From NCBI GenBank assembly GCA_022824465.1, contig JAJDZV010000004.1, positions 806,001 to 870,000 on the forward strand: a DNA stretch of 64,000 nucleotides. Direction: 5' to 3'. Source of the DNA: Anaerolineae bacterium (GTDB taxonomy: Bacteria; Chloroflexota; Anaerolineae; Aggregatilineales; Phototrophicaceae). The notes under the pieces were generated by a model. The model did no database searches. It was given only the letters and a program-made list of their open reading frames with translations, and had not been told where the DNA came from. A program made the translations under genes and the position numbers. Below are positions 42,805 to 53,600 of the stretch, in pieces; the first letter of the stretch is position 1, and each line of letters begins with the position of its first letter.

Positions 42805-44162
42805 ATCAACCGAATATCGTTTTGATCATCGCCGATGACATGGGTTACGGCGATTTTGGGTTTTTCAATGACCAGATCTCTTGTACGCCGCATTTGGACG
42901 CGCTGGTCGAAGAAGGAATCTGCCTGACGCAGCATTATTCAGCGGCGCCGGTCTGCGCGCCCGCAAGAGCCGCGCTGATGACCGGGCGTTATGCTCAGCG
43001 CGCCGGCAGCATCGACACGTTGGAAGCGCGCGGCTTGGACCGCCTAAACCTCGATGAGACCACTATGGCGGAGATGCTGGGCGGCGCCGGCTATGCGACC
43101 GGCTTGATCGGCAAGTGGCACAACGGCGCGCTGGACCGACGCTATCATCCGCGGTCGCGCGGCTTCGACGAATTCATCGGCTTTCAAGGCGGCTGGAATC
43201 CTTTCTATCGCTACCGGTTGGATCGCAACGGGAGCATTGAGTACGGCGACAAAGACCGTTACCTGACCGATGTTTTCAGCGACGCCGCCTTGGACTTCAT
43301 CGAGCGGCATCAGGGCGAGCCCTTCCTCTTGCAGTTGGCGTATAACGCGCCGCATTTTCCGCTGGAAGCGCCAGACGCGATCGCGCGGAAGTATGTCGAG
43401 CGCGGCTTCAGCCTGGGCGTCAGTTTGATCTACGCCATGATCGAGGTGATGGACGCGGGCATCGGGCGCATCAACGACAAGCTGGATGCGCTGGGCATCG
43501 GCGACAATACGATTCTGATTTTCACGAGCGACAACGGTCCGGCGCTGGGCGACTGGAACGGATTCTCGCAGCGGCGCTTCAACTTCAACTTCAACGGCGG
43601 CAAGGGCAATACCTATGAAGGAGGCATCCGCGTGCCGATGATCTTACGCTGGCGCGATGGCTTGCCCGGCGGCGTCCGCAGCAGCGAGATGGCGCATTTC
43701 TGCGATTGGCTGCCAACCTTGCTTGGATTGGCCGGCGTGAAGCCGCCGGACGATCTTTCGCTGGACGGGGTCGATATCGCGCCTGTCCTAAGGGGCGAGC
43801 CCAACAACAACTATCCGCAACGCTTCTGGCAGTGGAATCGATACGCGCCGGTCGGGACCTGTAATGCGGCCATGCGCGACGGGGACTGGAAACTCCTGCG
43901 CCCACAGATACGCGAGGCGATGCAAGTCAGCCCGATGGATACGGCGCTGGACCACGCAATTAAGTACTATCCGGAGCATTTCGCTGACATCCTGCGCGAG
44001 CCGGCGCCGGCGCGCAGCCTGCCTGAGCCTCCGCCTGCGCTGCTTTTCAATATCGCCGACGACCCCTTCGAGCGGCGTGACTTGGCGTCGCGGCATCCGC
44101 AGAAGGCGGCCTCGATGGAAGCGGCGCTGGAGCGTTGGTTTGTGGATGTAACCGGGATTTAG
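42801..44162 (+). CDS. Sulfatase, formylglycine-dependent (arylsulfatase family)
   Basis: A 453-residue type I sulfatase. Asp12-Asp13 in IIADDMGYGDFG bind calcium. VCAPARAALMTGR contains Cys52 in the CxPxR motif that is converted to formylglycine by an activating enzyme not seen in the window. IGKWHNG and FTSDNGPALGDW are further active-site motifs. There is no signal peptide, unusual for carbohydrate sulfatases, so it probably acts in the cytoplasm on imported sulfated sugars or sulfate esters. It is translationally coupled to the FHA gene through ATGA. Together with the GH29 genes it suggests use of sulfated fucose-rich glycans, as inference. Confidence 0.92.
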   Translation: MNQPNIVLIIADDMGYGDFGFFNDQISCTPHLDALVEEGICLTQHYSAAPVCAPARAALMTGRYAQRAGSIDTLEARGLDRLNLDETTMAEMLGGAGYATGLIGKWHNGALDRRYHPRSRGFDEFIGFQGGWNPFYRYRLDRNGSIEYGDKDRYLTDVFSDAALDFIERHQGEPFLLQLAYNAPHFPLEAPDAIARKYVERGFSLGVSLIYAMIEVMDAGIGRINDKLDALGIGDNTILIFTSDNGPALGDWNGFSQRRFNFNFNGGKGNTYEGGIRVPMILRWRDGLPGGVRSSEMAHFCDWLPTLLGLAGVKPPDDLSLDGVDIAPVLRGEPNNNYPQRFWQWNRYAPVGTCNAAMRDGDWKLLRPQIREAMQVSPMDTALDHAIKYYPEHFADILREPAPARSLPEPPPALLFNIADDPFERRDLASRHPQKAASMEAALERWFVDVTGI

Positions 44163-44519
44163 CGTATAGCGCGCTCGTCTTCTGAATGTCGCCACAGCCG
44201 CTCGCGACTCTGCGCCTGGCTCACACCAAACGATCAGCCCGACCAAGGTCATGTCCTGCAGGGGCGAACCAGCAGCTCCCCCGAAGGCAGATTGGGCTTT
44301 GACGCGATGGCGCGCGACTCGGTTGCAGTTGGAATCTGGCCCCTTCATTAGCATGCGAACATCGAGAGTGACTTAGGCGCGATCCGCTGAGTCACTTGTC
44401 ATTGCGATGGGGGCGTCTTCGGGCGACTATCAGAGACGCTCCTACATTTTTCGGGCCATAGGGGAGTTGTTTGATAGACGGGAGCGTGGGGATGCGTTAC
44501 AGTATCGGCTTGGCGGTTC
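44163..44519. other. 357-bp intergenic region
   Basis: No gene recognised. A terminator-like stem-loop near its 3' part is listed separately. The start codon of the next gene lacks a strong ribosome site. Confidence 0.5.
44410..44451 (+). terminator. Terminator-like inverted repeat with T-tract
   Basis: Arms ggggcgtct (44410-44418) and agacgctcc (44434-44442) pair at 8 of 9 positions with a 15-base loop, and TTTTT follows at 44447-44451. It lies about 250 bases after the sulfatase stop, so it may end that transcript; it could also be a dispersed repeat. Confidence 0.35.
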
Positions 44520-45896
44520 ATGAGAAAACAAGGCGACGGCAGGATGAAACATCCCCTTTTGCAGGAACATGCTGATTTGGCGACCGCGGTCGGGATATTG
44601 GACGACTGGGCCGCGCATCGGATTCGGCAGCGGCATCAGCCGGGGCTGGCGCTAGGCATTGTGTTCGCTGGCGAGCTGCTCTGGGGCAGGGGCTATGGAG
44701 TGGCTGACCTGGAAACGGGGACGCCCGTCACGCTGGACACTCGCTTTCGCATCGCCAGCATCACCAAGACCTTCACCGCGACCGGCATCATGCAGTTGCG
44801 CGACGCGGGCAAACTGGGGCTAGATGACCCGGTCGCGCGGCATCTGGACTGGTTTGATTTGCGTTTTGGCGACGCGCCGGCGATCACCATCCGCAACTTG
44901 CTGACGCATACATCCGGCTTGCCGCGCGATTCGAAGAACCCCATGTGGACGGAATGCAAGGCGCCGGACCGGGACGACTTCATCAGCGAAACAAAGACGC
45001 GCGCGCCGACGCGACCGCCCTACGAGAAATTCGCCTACAGCAACCTCGGCTACTCATTGCTCGGCGGTGTCATCGAAGCGGCGTCGGGCCTGCGCTGGGC
45101 GGAATACTTGCAGGCGAATGTGCTCGATCCGCTGGGCATGAGCGAGACGCGGCCGCTGCCGAGCGCCGACGATCCCTTGCTGGCGAAAGGTTATACGCGC
45201 GAGAAAGACGGCTATCGGCGCGACGCCTTCGACTTCTGGCTGATGCAGGGTTTCGAGGCTTCGGCGAATTTCGCCTCGTCAGTGAACGATCTGGTCAAGT
45301 ACGCCGGTTTTCACCTGGGTTTGGCGGATGGGACGGCGCTGTCGCCCTACACGCTGCTGGACATGCACCGCGTGCATTGGCTGGATGAAGGCTGGCAAGG
45401 CGGTTATGGCTTGGGCTTGGGCTTGCACCGCATCAAGGATTGGGAGATCAGCGGACATGGCGGCGGCTATCCCGGTTATCTGACGGCCTTCAGCGTCTGC
45501 CGCGAGCATCAGACCGGTGTGATCGCGCTAACCAACGCGGTAGGCGGCGATCCGCATGTTTACGTCGAGCAGGCTTACAAACTGGCGCTGCCGGAGATCA
45601 TCCGGGCGACGGCGGAGGCGAAGCCCGCGCCGCAAGAGGATTGGCAGCGCTTCGTCGGCGTGTATGAGAGCGACTGGACGATACAGAAAGTCGTTATCCG
45701 CGATGGTCAATTGCAGCTGATCAGCCTGGAATGGGTTGATGAGAAGCCGACGATTCTTGAGCCGACGGAGGAGGCCGGGGTCTTCACGCTTACGCAGGCG
45801 GGGCAGTCGAACGAGACACTGCGCTTTGAACTGGATGGCGAGGGCAAGGTCGCGCGGATGTGGGAGCGGAACGAGTATAGTTTGCGGATGGAGTAG
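44520..45896 (+). CDS. Beta-lactamase-family serine hydrolase
   Basis: A 458-residue penicillin-binding/class C beta-lactamase-like enzyme. The nucleophile motif is ASITKTF (Ser80, Lys83 counted from ATG 44520), the second is FAYSNLGYSLLG (Tyr-Ser-Asn), and the third is probably SGHGGGYPG. A C-terminal lipocalin-like domain starts near 365 (FVGVYESDWTIQKVVIRDGQLQLISLEW). There is no signal peptide, so an esterase or peptidase role is more likely than cell-wall or antibiotic hydrolysis. ATG 44544 is an alternative start. Confidence 0.88.
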   Translation: MRKQGDGRMKHPLLQEHADLATAVGILDDWAAHRIRQRHQPGLALGIVFAGELLWGRGYGVADLETGTPVTLDTRFRIASITKTFTATGIMQLRDAGKLGLDDPVARHLDWFDLRFGDAPAITIRNLLTHTSGLPRDSKNPMWTECKAPDRDDFISETKTRAPTRPPYEKFAYSNLGYSLLGGVIEAASGLRWAEYLQANVLDPLGMSETRPLPSADDPLLAKGYTREKDGYRRDAFDFWLMQGFEASANFASSVNDLVKYAGFHLGLADGTALSPYTLLDMHRVHWLDEGWQGGYGLGLGLHRIKDWEISGHGGGYPGYLTAFSVCREHQTGVIALTNAVGGDPHVYVEQAYKLALPEIIRATAEAKPAPQEDWQRFVGVYESDWTIQKVVIRDGQLQLISLEWVDEKPTILEPTEEAGVFTLTQAGQSNETLRFELDGEGKVARMWERNEYSLRME

Positions 45897-46096
45897 CGGT
45901 CAAAGCCATTTTTGACAACTGAGGACAAAGAAGCAGGTCCAGCTTAGTAGCGCGGAGGCTAATCGGAAACCTACGGCAAAGGCGTGCAAGCCACCGGCTC
46001 GCGCGTGCGCACATGGGACTGTTTTGGGAGTTTCATTTTTGCGACGGCCACACTCATTACATTCTTGGGACTGCTTAGAAAAGAGAGATATTGCCC

Positions 46097-47134
46097 ATGC
46101 CCGTGATTCAAGCTGACTACTTAACCGAGATCAACGCCCGCATACTGGAAGCGGCCGGCGCGCGGGCGGATTACGCCGCGATTGTTGCCGAGCACCTGGT
46201 AAACGCCAACCTGGTCGGGCACGATTCGCATGGCGTGATTCGCACGCCGCACTACGTCCGCTCGATTGAGAAAGGCGACTTGCAGCCGAGAGCCGAGCCG
46301 AAGGTCATCGCCGAGACGGCCTCCATGGCGCAGATCTGCGGCAACTTCACTTTCGGGCAGGTCATCGCCAAGGGGGCCGCCGAACTCGCGATTGCCAAGG
46401 CGCGCGACCAAGGCATCGGCTTGGTTTCTACCTACCACGAAGGGCATACGGGCCGGCTGGGAACCTACGCTGAGATGGGCGCGGCTGCTGGCAAGGCGTC
46501 GATGATCTGGGATGGCTGCATCGGCGGACCGCGCTCGGTTGTCGTGCCGCTGAATGGCACGGGGCGCAAGCTCGGGGCGAATCCTATTGCGATGGGTTTC
46601 CCCAGCGCGGCGCGCGGCGCGGTGATCCTCGACTTCGCCACCTCGATATCGGCAGCGGGCAAGGTGATGGTGGCGGTGGACAAGGGCGAGCAACTGCCGG
46701 GCGATTGGATAGTCGATGCCGACTGGCAGCCCACAAGCGATCCCACCAAGCTTGCGGCGGGCGGGGCCTTGCGACCGATGGGCTTGCCTTACGTCGGCCA
46801 TAAGGGTTATGCGCTGGCGATGATGGTGGGTTTGTTCAGCTTGATGGCGTCGCTGCCGTCAGACGCGCAGCCGCCGTTGGAAGACCGCTGGGGCACGGTG
46901 ATAATGATGATTGATATCGCGCGTTTTGGCGCGGTGGATGCTTTTGAGAAACAGGTGGACGCGCTGATCGATTTCGTGAAAGCCGATCCGCTGGAGGGCG
47001 AAGTCTTGTACCCGGGCGAGATTGAGGCGCGGAACCGGGCGGAGCGCTTGGCAAATGGCATCGACCTGCCGAAAGCGACCTGGGCGGAGATCAGCGCCTG
47101 TGCCGAGAGGCTGGGGCTAGCCTTCGATGGGTAA
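46097..47134 (+). CDS. Ldh family NAD(P)-dependent dehydrogenase (malate/L-lactate dehydrogenase type 2)
   Basis: A 345-residue enzyme of the non-Rossmann LDH2/MDG family. Key motifs are LVGHDSHGVIRTPHYV near the N-terminus with catalytic His, ARDQGIGLVSTYHEGHTGRLG, and KLGANPIAMGFP with FATSISAAGKVMVA forming the novel NAD site. PYVGHKGYALAMMVGLFS follows near 235. Members oxidise malate, lactate, sulfolactate, ureidoglycolate or 2,3-diketo-gulonate; the substrate here is not determined. ATG 46097 follows AAGAGAGA; the in-frame TTG 46091 is less likely. It stands alone. Confidence 0.88.
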   Translation: MPVIQADYLTEINARILEAAGARADYAAIVAEHLVNANLVGHDSHGVIRTPHYVRSIEKGDLQPRAEPKVIAETASMAQICGNFTFGQVIAKGAAELAIAKARDQGIGLVSTYHEGHTGRLGTYAEMGAAAGKASMIWDGCIGGPRSVVVPLNGTGRKLGANPIAMGFPSAARGAVILDFATSISAAGKVMVAVDKGEQLPGDWIVDADWQPTSDPTKLAAGGALRPMGLPYVGHKGYALAMMVGLFSLMASLPSDAQPPLEDRWGTVIMMIDIARFGAVDAFEKQVDALIDFVKADPLEGEVLYPGEIEARNRAERLANGIDLPKATWAEISACAERLGLAFDG

Positions 47135-47399
47135 GCGGGGTTCGACCGGCTATGTTCGCCAAAGATCTGCCGCAGCAATTGCGAGCAAGTTATGCAACTC
47201 CTCACAACAAGTCGAGTGTAGGGACGGTTCTGTATTTCGCCCGAATTCGATGGTGTCTTCTTTGACGCTCTCTGCCTTCCATGCACTCTCCGTATTTGAC
47301 TTATGTTGCGGGATTTGCTTGCGCCTGCTGAGAGCACAGGGCAATAAGGCGCAGTCTCCGTGAATGAGGGCGCGAGCAAGAATACGTGACAGGCCGGTC

Positions 47400-48341
47400 A
47401 TGCCGACGCAGACTGAATTGTACGGTCAAATGCGCGATGCGATCGCGGCGGAAGCGCGCCGAGATACCGCCTTGCGCTTGCTGTCGCAGACGCACAGCCG
47501 GCAGTATCTGGACGAATGCCTGCGCGCCTTGAACTCGGACGCGGTGCGGGCGACGCTGGACGAATCCCATCGCGAGATACCGCGCGAGAAGTACCTGCGT
47601 TTCCATGAGGACGGCAAGCGCGACAAAGCCGGCATGCTGCGCGAGAGCATCACGCGTTTGCTCGTGCATATCGAGCATCCCGCTGACGCCGACATCTACC
47701 AATTGGGCGTCGAAACCTATTATCTGCAGCCGGTGGACGATGTGGCACAGAACTTGCGGGCGGTGGCGCTGGCCGGCTTGGCGCCGATTGATCCGCCACT
47801 GGCTTGCCTCTACGCCGCGCGCTTTCTGGGCGAGCCCTATACCTCGGTCTTCAACTGCGAGCCGGCGCTGACGGCGGTTGATGTGCTGGTCGCGTCGAAT
47901 CAACGCTTGCCGATTTATCAGTTTCTGCTGCGGGATGGCCTGACGATGGCGCAAACGCGGCGCGGCGAATTGACGGGCAAAGCGCTGGAATCACTGGGCG
48001 ACGATTTCCCGCTCCGCCTCTACGCTGCCCTGATCGACCAGTACGCGGAAATCGACCAGCCGACGGCCAGCATGGGCATCATCAACGCGGTCATCGCGCG
48101 GCGCGCGACGACTCTCTATGACCGCTTGGAACGGCTGATTCTCGCTACGGGCGACGCGGACCTGCGGCGCTATGGCTTGGTGATGATGGCCGCGGCGCGC
48201 GACGATGAACTGGGCGAGCGCCTGCTGCGGATGGCTGGCGTCGCCCGGCGGGAAGACGTGCCGCTCTATATCGAGGCGCTGGATATCTGCCGGCAGCCGG
48301 GGCGGGACGACATGCTGGCGACGCTAAAGAAACGGCTCTAA
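47400..48341 (+). CDS. Helical protein of unknown function
   Basis: A 313-residue protein I do not recognise. It is almost entirely alpha-helical, with evenly spaced Leu/Ala pairs (DVAQNLRAVALAGLAPIDPPLACLYAARFLGEPYTS) like HEAT or TPR solenoids. A DRLERLILATGDADLRRYGLVMMAAARDDEL segment is typical of HEAT-type repeats. There is no signal peptide, membrane helix or catalytic motif. ATG 47400 is chosen over 47364 because the first 12 codons are Arg-rich and unlike the rest; the ribosome site is weak. The stop overlaps the convergent cyclophilin stop by 4 bases. Confidence 0.7.
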   Translation: MPTQTELYGQMRDAIAAEARRDTALRLLSQTHSRQYLDECLRALNSDAVRATLDESHREIPREKYLRFHEDGKRDKAGMLRESITRLLVHIEHPADADIYQLGVETYYLQPVDDVAQNLRAVALAGLAPIDPPLACLYAARFLGEPYTSVFNCEPALTAVDVLVASNQRLPIYQFLLRDGLTMAQTRRGELTGKALESLGDDFPLRLYAALIDQYAEIDQPTASMGIINAVIARRATTLYDRLERLILATGDADLRRYGLVMMAAARDDELGERLLRMAGVARREDVPLYIEALDICRQPGRDDMLATLKKRL

Positions 48342-49573
48342 GCGCGGATTTCCGGAAGATATATGTCAGCGAACCCGCTTTCGATCTGGCGCGACAAATC
48401 CGCCAGCACGAAGCCGCCGGTCACGCCAGCTTGCGCCAACACCTGATCCGCGATCAGCACATCAATGCTCACCAGAAAGCGACCGTAAGCGTAGAGCGAA
48501 AGCGTCTGGCGGCCATCTTCCTCGGCGCAAGTCGGCAAGTCCCGGCTGTAAGTCGCGGCGGTCGCGGCGTCCCGGGCGTAGCCTTGATTCTCGAGCAGTC
48601 GTCGCGTCAGATCGTCGGCCAAAGCGTCAGCCGCCTGTGCCGCGCTGCCGAAGACATCGACCTGGTAGCCGAGCGTGGTGAAATAAATCGCGGCATCGCA
48701 ATTGACATTCTCGATCTCGACGCGGTAGCGGTACTGGTGGTCGTAGCGCTCGGCGAAGTCTGTATAGGGATCGCGCAACTCAAGCGCGAGCGACTCCGCG
48801 ATGTGCCCGCTGTTGAAGAGGCCTGAGCGCTCGGCATTGGTGGGATAAGTCGGCGGCAATCCTTCAGCGAAAGCCTGAAAAGCTGAGGCTACCTGATCTT
48901 GCGTCGCTCGCGGCAAGGGTTCAATCGCGCTATCGTCGACATCGGCCGGGTCGGTGATAATGAGCGCGTTGCGCAGTGCCTCGCCCGGTTCAGAAGCGGC
49001 GGCTGGATCGCGCTCGCGGATAGCGTCGACTACGTCTTGACCGATTAACACATCGCCGAAGATAGTGTGTTTGTAGTTGAGGTGGGGCGTGGGCGCGGTC
49101 GTGATGAAGAATTGGCTCCCGTTTGTGCCGGGACCGGCGTTGGCCATCGCCAGCAAGCCCGGACGGTTAAAGGTTAAGAAGCCAATCGGCTCATCCTGGA
49201 AGCGGTAGCCGGGTCCGCCGCTGCCAGTGCCTGTGGGGTCGCCGCCTTGCGCCATGAAATTGGGAATGACGCGGTGGAAAGTGGTGCTGTCATAATAGCC
49301 TTGCTGCGCCAGGAAGACAAAACTGTTGACCGTGATCGGCGTCAGACGCTCATAGAGATCGACATAGATGGCGCCGGCGCTGGTGCAAAGGATGGCGCGG
49401 TAATCGACAGCGGGCTCGAGCACGTTGTCAGCGGCGTCGAATTGCATCCGGCTGAACTCGCCGGCATCGACGAGGTCGCAAAGTTCCTGCGGCGAGGGCG
49501 CGTCTTGCGCCAGCGATGTTGACGCGAGCAGCGTGATAAGGGGCAAAATGAGAAGCGGACGCAGCCAATTCAT
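48338..49573 (-). CDS. Secreted cyclophilin-type peptidyl-prolyl isomerase
   Basis: A 411-residue exported protein: signal peptide (LLILPLITLLASTSLAQD), a short linker, then the cyclophilin domain at about 70-205. YDSTTFHRVIPNFMAQGGDPTGTGSGG contains the catalytic Arg, Phe and Gln; FFITTAP and HTIFGDVLIGQDVVDAI complete the fold. The C-terminal 190 residues are an extra domain with several Cys that I do not recognise; it may bind substrate or the envelope. It catalyses proline isomerisation during folding of exported proteins, of which this window has several. Confidence 0.9.
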   Translation of the reverse strand: MNWLRPLLILPLITLLASTSLAQDAPSPQELCDLVDAGEFSRMQFDAADNVLEPAVDYRAILCTSAGAIYVDLYERLTPITVNSFVFLAQQGYYDSTTFHRVIPNFMAQGGDPTGTGSGGPGYRFQDEPIGFLTFNRPGLLAMANAGPGTNGSQFFITTAPTPHLNYKHTIFGDVLIGQDVVDAIRERDPAAASEPGEALRNALIITDPADVDDSAIEPLPRATQDQVASAFQAFAEGLPPTYPTNAERSGLFNSGHIAESLALELRDPYTDFAERYDHQYRYRVEIENVNCDAAIYFTTLGYQVDVFGSAAQAADALADDLTRRLLENQGYARDAATAATYSRDLPTCAEEDGRQTLSLYAYGRFLVSIDVLIADQVLAQAGVTGGFVLADLSRQIESGFADIYLPEIRA

Positions 49574-49673
49574 GAGGTCATCCTTCGGGATTCGAGCGGC
49601 AAGTCACAGCGCGTTGGCATTCTGCCTTAGACAGCCGCCTTTGACCAGCCGGAACATACCCCCAAGGCGGTAT

Positions 49674-49701
49674 TTGACAGGGCAGGCAGCTTTGTTAGAA
49701 T
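49674..49701 (+). promoter_or_regulatory. Promoter of the DUF2461 gene
   Basis: Consensus -35 TTGACA (49674-49679), 16-base spacer ending in TG-T, and -10 TAGAAT (49696-49701). It is followed by AAAAGGA and the ATG at 49736. This is the best two-box promoter in the window. Confidence 0.75.
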
Positions 49702-49735
49702 CCCTGCGTTGCGCCAAGCGCAAAAGGACTAGCGC

Positions 49736-50440
49736 ATGAGCCGATTCCCAGGATTCCCCACTGAGACGCAAGCCTACCTGCGCGAATTGCGGGCGAATAA
49801 TACGCGTGAGTTTTTCGCGGCGAATCGGGCGCGTTTCGATGCGGTGGTCAAGGCGCCGGCGCTGGAGTGGGTGGCGGCGATGGGCGCGCGGCTTCGGTCG
49901 CTGGATCCGGAGATTGTGGTCGACATGCGGATGAATGGCAGCGGCTCGCTGATGCGCTGGAATCGCGATACGCGCTTCAGCAAGGACAAGTCGCCCTACA
50001 AGGTGAACATCGCCATGATGTGGTGGCATGGCGGCGGCAAGAAAATGCAGCATCCGGCATTCGGCATGCAAATCACGCCGGATGACGCTGGCATCATGGC
50101 GGGCATGTTTCAGTTTCCCAAGCCGATGCTGGAGGCCTATCGCCGCGCGGTCGACGATGATGAGCTGGGCCTGCGGCTGATAGAGGCGGTGGGCAAGGTC
50201 GAGGCGGCCGGTTACAGCGTCAGCGGTCGGCATTACAAGACGGCGCCGCGCGGCTACGCCAAGGATCATCCGCGAGCCGAGTGGCTGAAGTTCAATAATC
50301 TGCATGCCGGCGTTCATGGCATTGCGCCCAGCGTAATCGCCTCCGCCGATCTCATGGATGTCTGCGCCGACGGCTTTGAGAAGCTGGCGCCGATTCATCA
50401 CTGGCTGGTCGCCGCGCAGGCGCGATTTGGCGGCGTCTAA
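49736..50440 (+). CDS. DUF2461 family protein
   Basis: A 234-residue protein with the DUF2461 (TIGR02453) pattern: LRELRANNTREFFAANRARFDAVVKAPALEWV, MRWNRDTRFSKDKSPYKVNIAMMW, the FGMQITPDDAGIMAGMFQF sheet, and a C-terminal helix with HHWLVA. The conserved Arg, Asp, Lys and Tyr of RDTRFSKDKSPYK are present. Function is unknown family-wide. It has its own strong promoter and is probably a single-gene transcript. Confidence 0.88.
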   Translation: MSRFPGFPTETQAYLRELRANNTREFFAANRARFDAVVKAPALEWVAAMGARLRSLDPEIVVDMRMNGSGSLMRWNRDTRFSKDKSPYKVNIAMMWWHGGGKKMQHPAFGMQITPDDAGIMAGMFQFPKPMLEAYRRAVDDDELGLRLIEAVGKVEAAGYSVSGRHYKTAPRGYAKDHPRAEWLKFNNLHAGVHGIAPSVIASADLMDVCADGFEKLAPIHHWLVAAQARFGGV

Positions 50441-50524
50441 GCGTTGGGAGCGCGCGACCCCGGTCGACAAATGAAGCGCGGCAAGGCGGTAGCTTTACCA
50501 CTATGATTTCCTATGCATATTTCT

Positions 50525-50530
50525 TATAAT
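50525..50530 (+). promoter_or_regulatory. Probable -10 of the vWA-repeat gene
   Basis: TATAAT in a locally AT-rich stretch (50495-50550), 98 bases before the TTG start. The -35 region is not convincing. Confidence 0.4.
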
Positions 50531-50627
50531 TCGCACGTTTTATGCATGTAAACGTCCTGCGTTCGGCTTCTGAGTGTCATGCGCCATGGGCATACCTGCG
50601 GATTTCTAGCGTTTCCGGGAGCTTGAA

Positions 50628-53600
50628 TTGAAGCGACGCTTGCAGCGAGCCATCCTTGCCCTCTTATTGTTGCTGCCGTTTAGCCTAGTTCATCCGCAAG
50701 CGCCCGGCATCAGCCTGGATATCATCGGCATCACCTCAACCGATCTAACGCAAGTGGCGATCCACGCCAGCATCCTCGACGCGAGCGAACAATTGGTTTC
50801 CGGCTTGGATATCGAGAACTTCTCCATCGGCGGCGATCTGGCGGAAAGGGCGCAGGTCACCCGCGTAGAGAACGTCACCGATGACGATCTCGATTTCGCC
50901 AGCGTATTGGTGGTTGATACCAGCAGCAGCATGGCTGATAGACCGCTGACGCAGGCGCAGGCGGCCGCGCGCAGCTATCTGGAGGCGCTCGGTCCCGATG
51001 ACCCGGTCGCTATCGTCACATTCAGCAACGACGCGCGCCTGGTCCTCGATTACACGACCGACCGGGAGCGGCTCAACCAGGCGATTGACAATCTGGCCTA
51101 TGGCGGCAAGACTGCGCTTTACGACGCCACCCTGCTGGGCATCGAGACGGCCGTGGAAGCGCCCTTGGAGCGCAAGGCGGTGGTCATCCTCAGCGATGGT
51201 GGCGAATACGGCGATGTCAGCGAGCACAGCCGCGATGAGAGTATCCGCGCGGCGACGATTCATGGCGTGCCGGTCTATTCAATCGGCTTGGGCTGGCATA
51301 TCGACCGCCGCTTCCTCGAGTCGATCGCGCGGGAATCAAACGCCGAATTCTATGATTCGCCGACGCCGGAAGAACTCGGCGATATCTATCGCAACCTGGC
51401 TTTCCTCTTCCGCAGCCAATATATCGTCGGCTTGAGCGTCGACGTGCCCGCCGATGGCGAGCGTTACAATTTCACGCTAGACGTCACAACCGCTGACGGC
51501 GCGACGGCATCCGGGGCAGCCACCTTGCGCGCGCCGATTCCGGTGCCGCTGCTCTACTTGCCCGAGGACGTCTTCTCCGAGGCGCTGCGCGAGGACACGC
51601 AGATCACGGTCGAGATCCGCGCTGACCAGGATATCGAAAGCATCGAATTCGCGGTGGATGGCGAAGTCGTCTCGACCGATGAGACTTATACCATCGAGCC
51701 GGAGCAGCGGCAGCCGGGCGAATACGAGCTGGAAATCACGGTCGAGGATGTCGAGGGCGATATCGGCCGGCTGGAGACCGAATTTGAAATCGCCGCCTTG
51801 CCGCCGCGCGTCACCGATGACTTTGAGCCGGCGGCGCAGGAAGATATTGTTGACGCCGAAATCATCTCGGTCGACGCTGGCGGACAGACCGAAATCACGC
51901 AAGTTGAATTCATCGTGAACGGCGAGGTCGTCAAAGTCGATACCGCAGCGCCATACGACTTTGATCTCGACCCCTTCACGCTGCCGCCCGAAGAACATAC
52001 GCTGAGCATCCGGGCGACTAACGCCGGCGGGCAGACCACAACTGTGGACAAGACCTTTGAAGTCGAGCGGATTCCGCCGCGCCTGGAGATCGCCGGGCTC
52101 GAGGCTGCCGCCATCGTCGGCGACACGGTCAGTGGCAGCATCACCGCCCTGGGACAGTCGCCGATCGTCAGCTTGAGCGCGGAACCGGATGTCGGCGCGG
52201 TGGTGCGGGGCAACCGGCTGGACTTCACCTTGAACGCGGAAGACCTGCCGCCGGGTCCCAATACAATTGCCTTTCGGGCGGTGGATGCAGCTGGCGCCGA
52301 GACGGTGGAGACGATCGAGTTTGAGGTGGCCGCGCTGCCGCCAACGGTTGCGCTGAGCGGGATCGGCGTGGACGCCGTGCTTGACGCGCCGCAAACGGTC
52401 GCCTTGGAAACCGGCGGGCAGACAGACATCCGCCAGGTTGAGGTGTCATACAATGGCGGACCGCCCGAGTCAGTCGAGGAAGACGGCTTTACGATTCCGG
52501 CGGAAGCGCTGGGCGACGGCGAGCACGAAGCGCTCGTCACCGTGACCAACGAGGGTGGCGAAACGACGACGCTGCGGCTGCCATTCACGGTGCAGCTGCC
52601 GCCGACGCCGACATTCACGCCCCTGCCGACGGATACCGCCGCGCCAACCAACACGCCAGCGCCAACCAATACGCCGACGGCAACCCCAACGGCGACAGCC
52701 ACGCCGTCACACACGGCGACGCCCGAACTAAACGTGACGCAGACAGCCGAAGCCGCCGCTGCGCAAACGGCGACGGCCGCCGCGCCCAGCCCAACGGATA
52801 CGCCCGAAGCGACCGACATTCCGACAGAAACGCCAGCGCCGACAGCTACCGCAACCTTCACCGCCGCGCCGACCGACACGCCGCTTCCGACCAACACGCC
52901 AGCGCCAACGGTCGCGCCAACCGATACCGCGATTCCAACAGACATCCCAACGGAAACTGCGGCGCCAACGGCGACCCCGATTCCAAGCGACACGGCAACG
53001 CAAACGGCCATCCCGACGGATACGCCGCCACCGACGGCTACGCCAACTGATACCGCCATACCGACGGATACGCCTGCGCCAACCGACACGCCGACCGATA
53101 CGCCCGTCCCAAGCGATACGCCGACCGATACGCCGACCGACACGCCCGTCCCAACCGACACGCCGACCGACACGCCGACTGATACGCCCGTCCCAACTGA
53201 CACGCCGACCGATACACCCGTCCCAACTGACACGCCAACGGACACACCCGTCCCAACTGACACGCCAACCGAAACACCCGTCCCAACTGACACGCCGACC
53301 GATACACCGGTCCCAACTGACACGCCAACGGACACGCCCGTCCCAACTGACACGCCGACGGACACACCGGTCCCAACTGACACGCCGACTGATACGCCCG
53401 TCCCAACTGACACGCCAACCGATACACCGGTCCCAACTGACACGCCGACTGATACGCCCGTCCCAACTGACACGCCAACGGACACACCGGTCCCAACTGA
53501 CACGCCAACCGATACGCCAACCGACACGCCGACGGACACACCGGTCCCAACTGACACGCCGACCGATACGCCCGTCCCAACTGACACGCCGACCGACACG

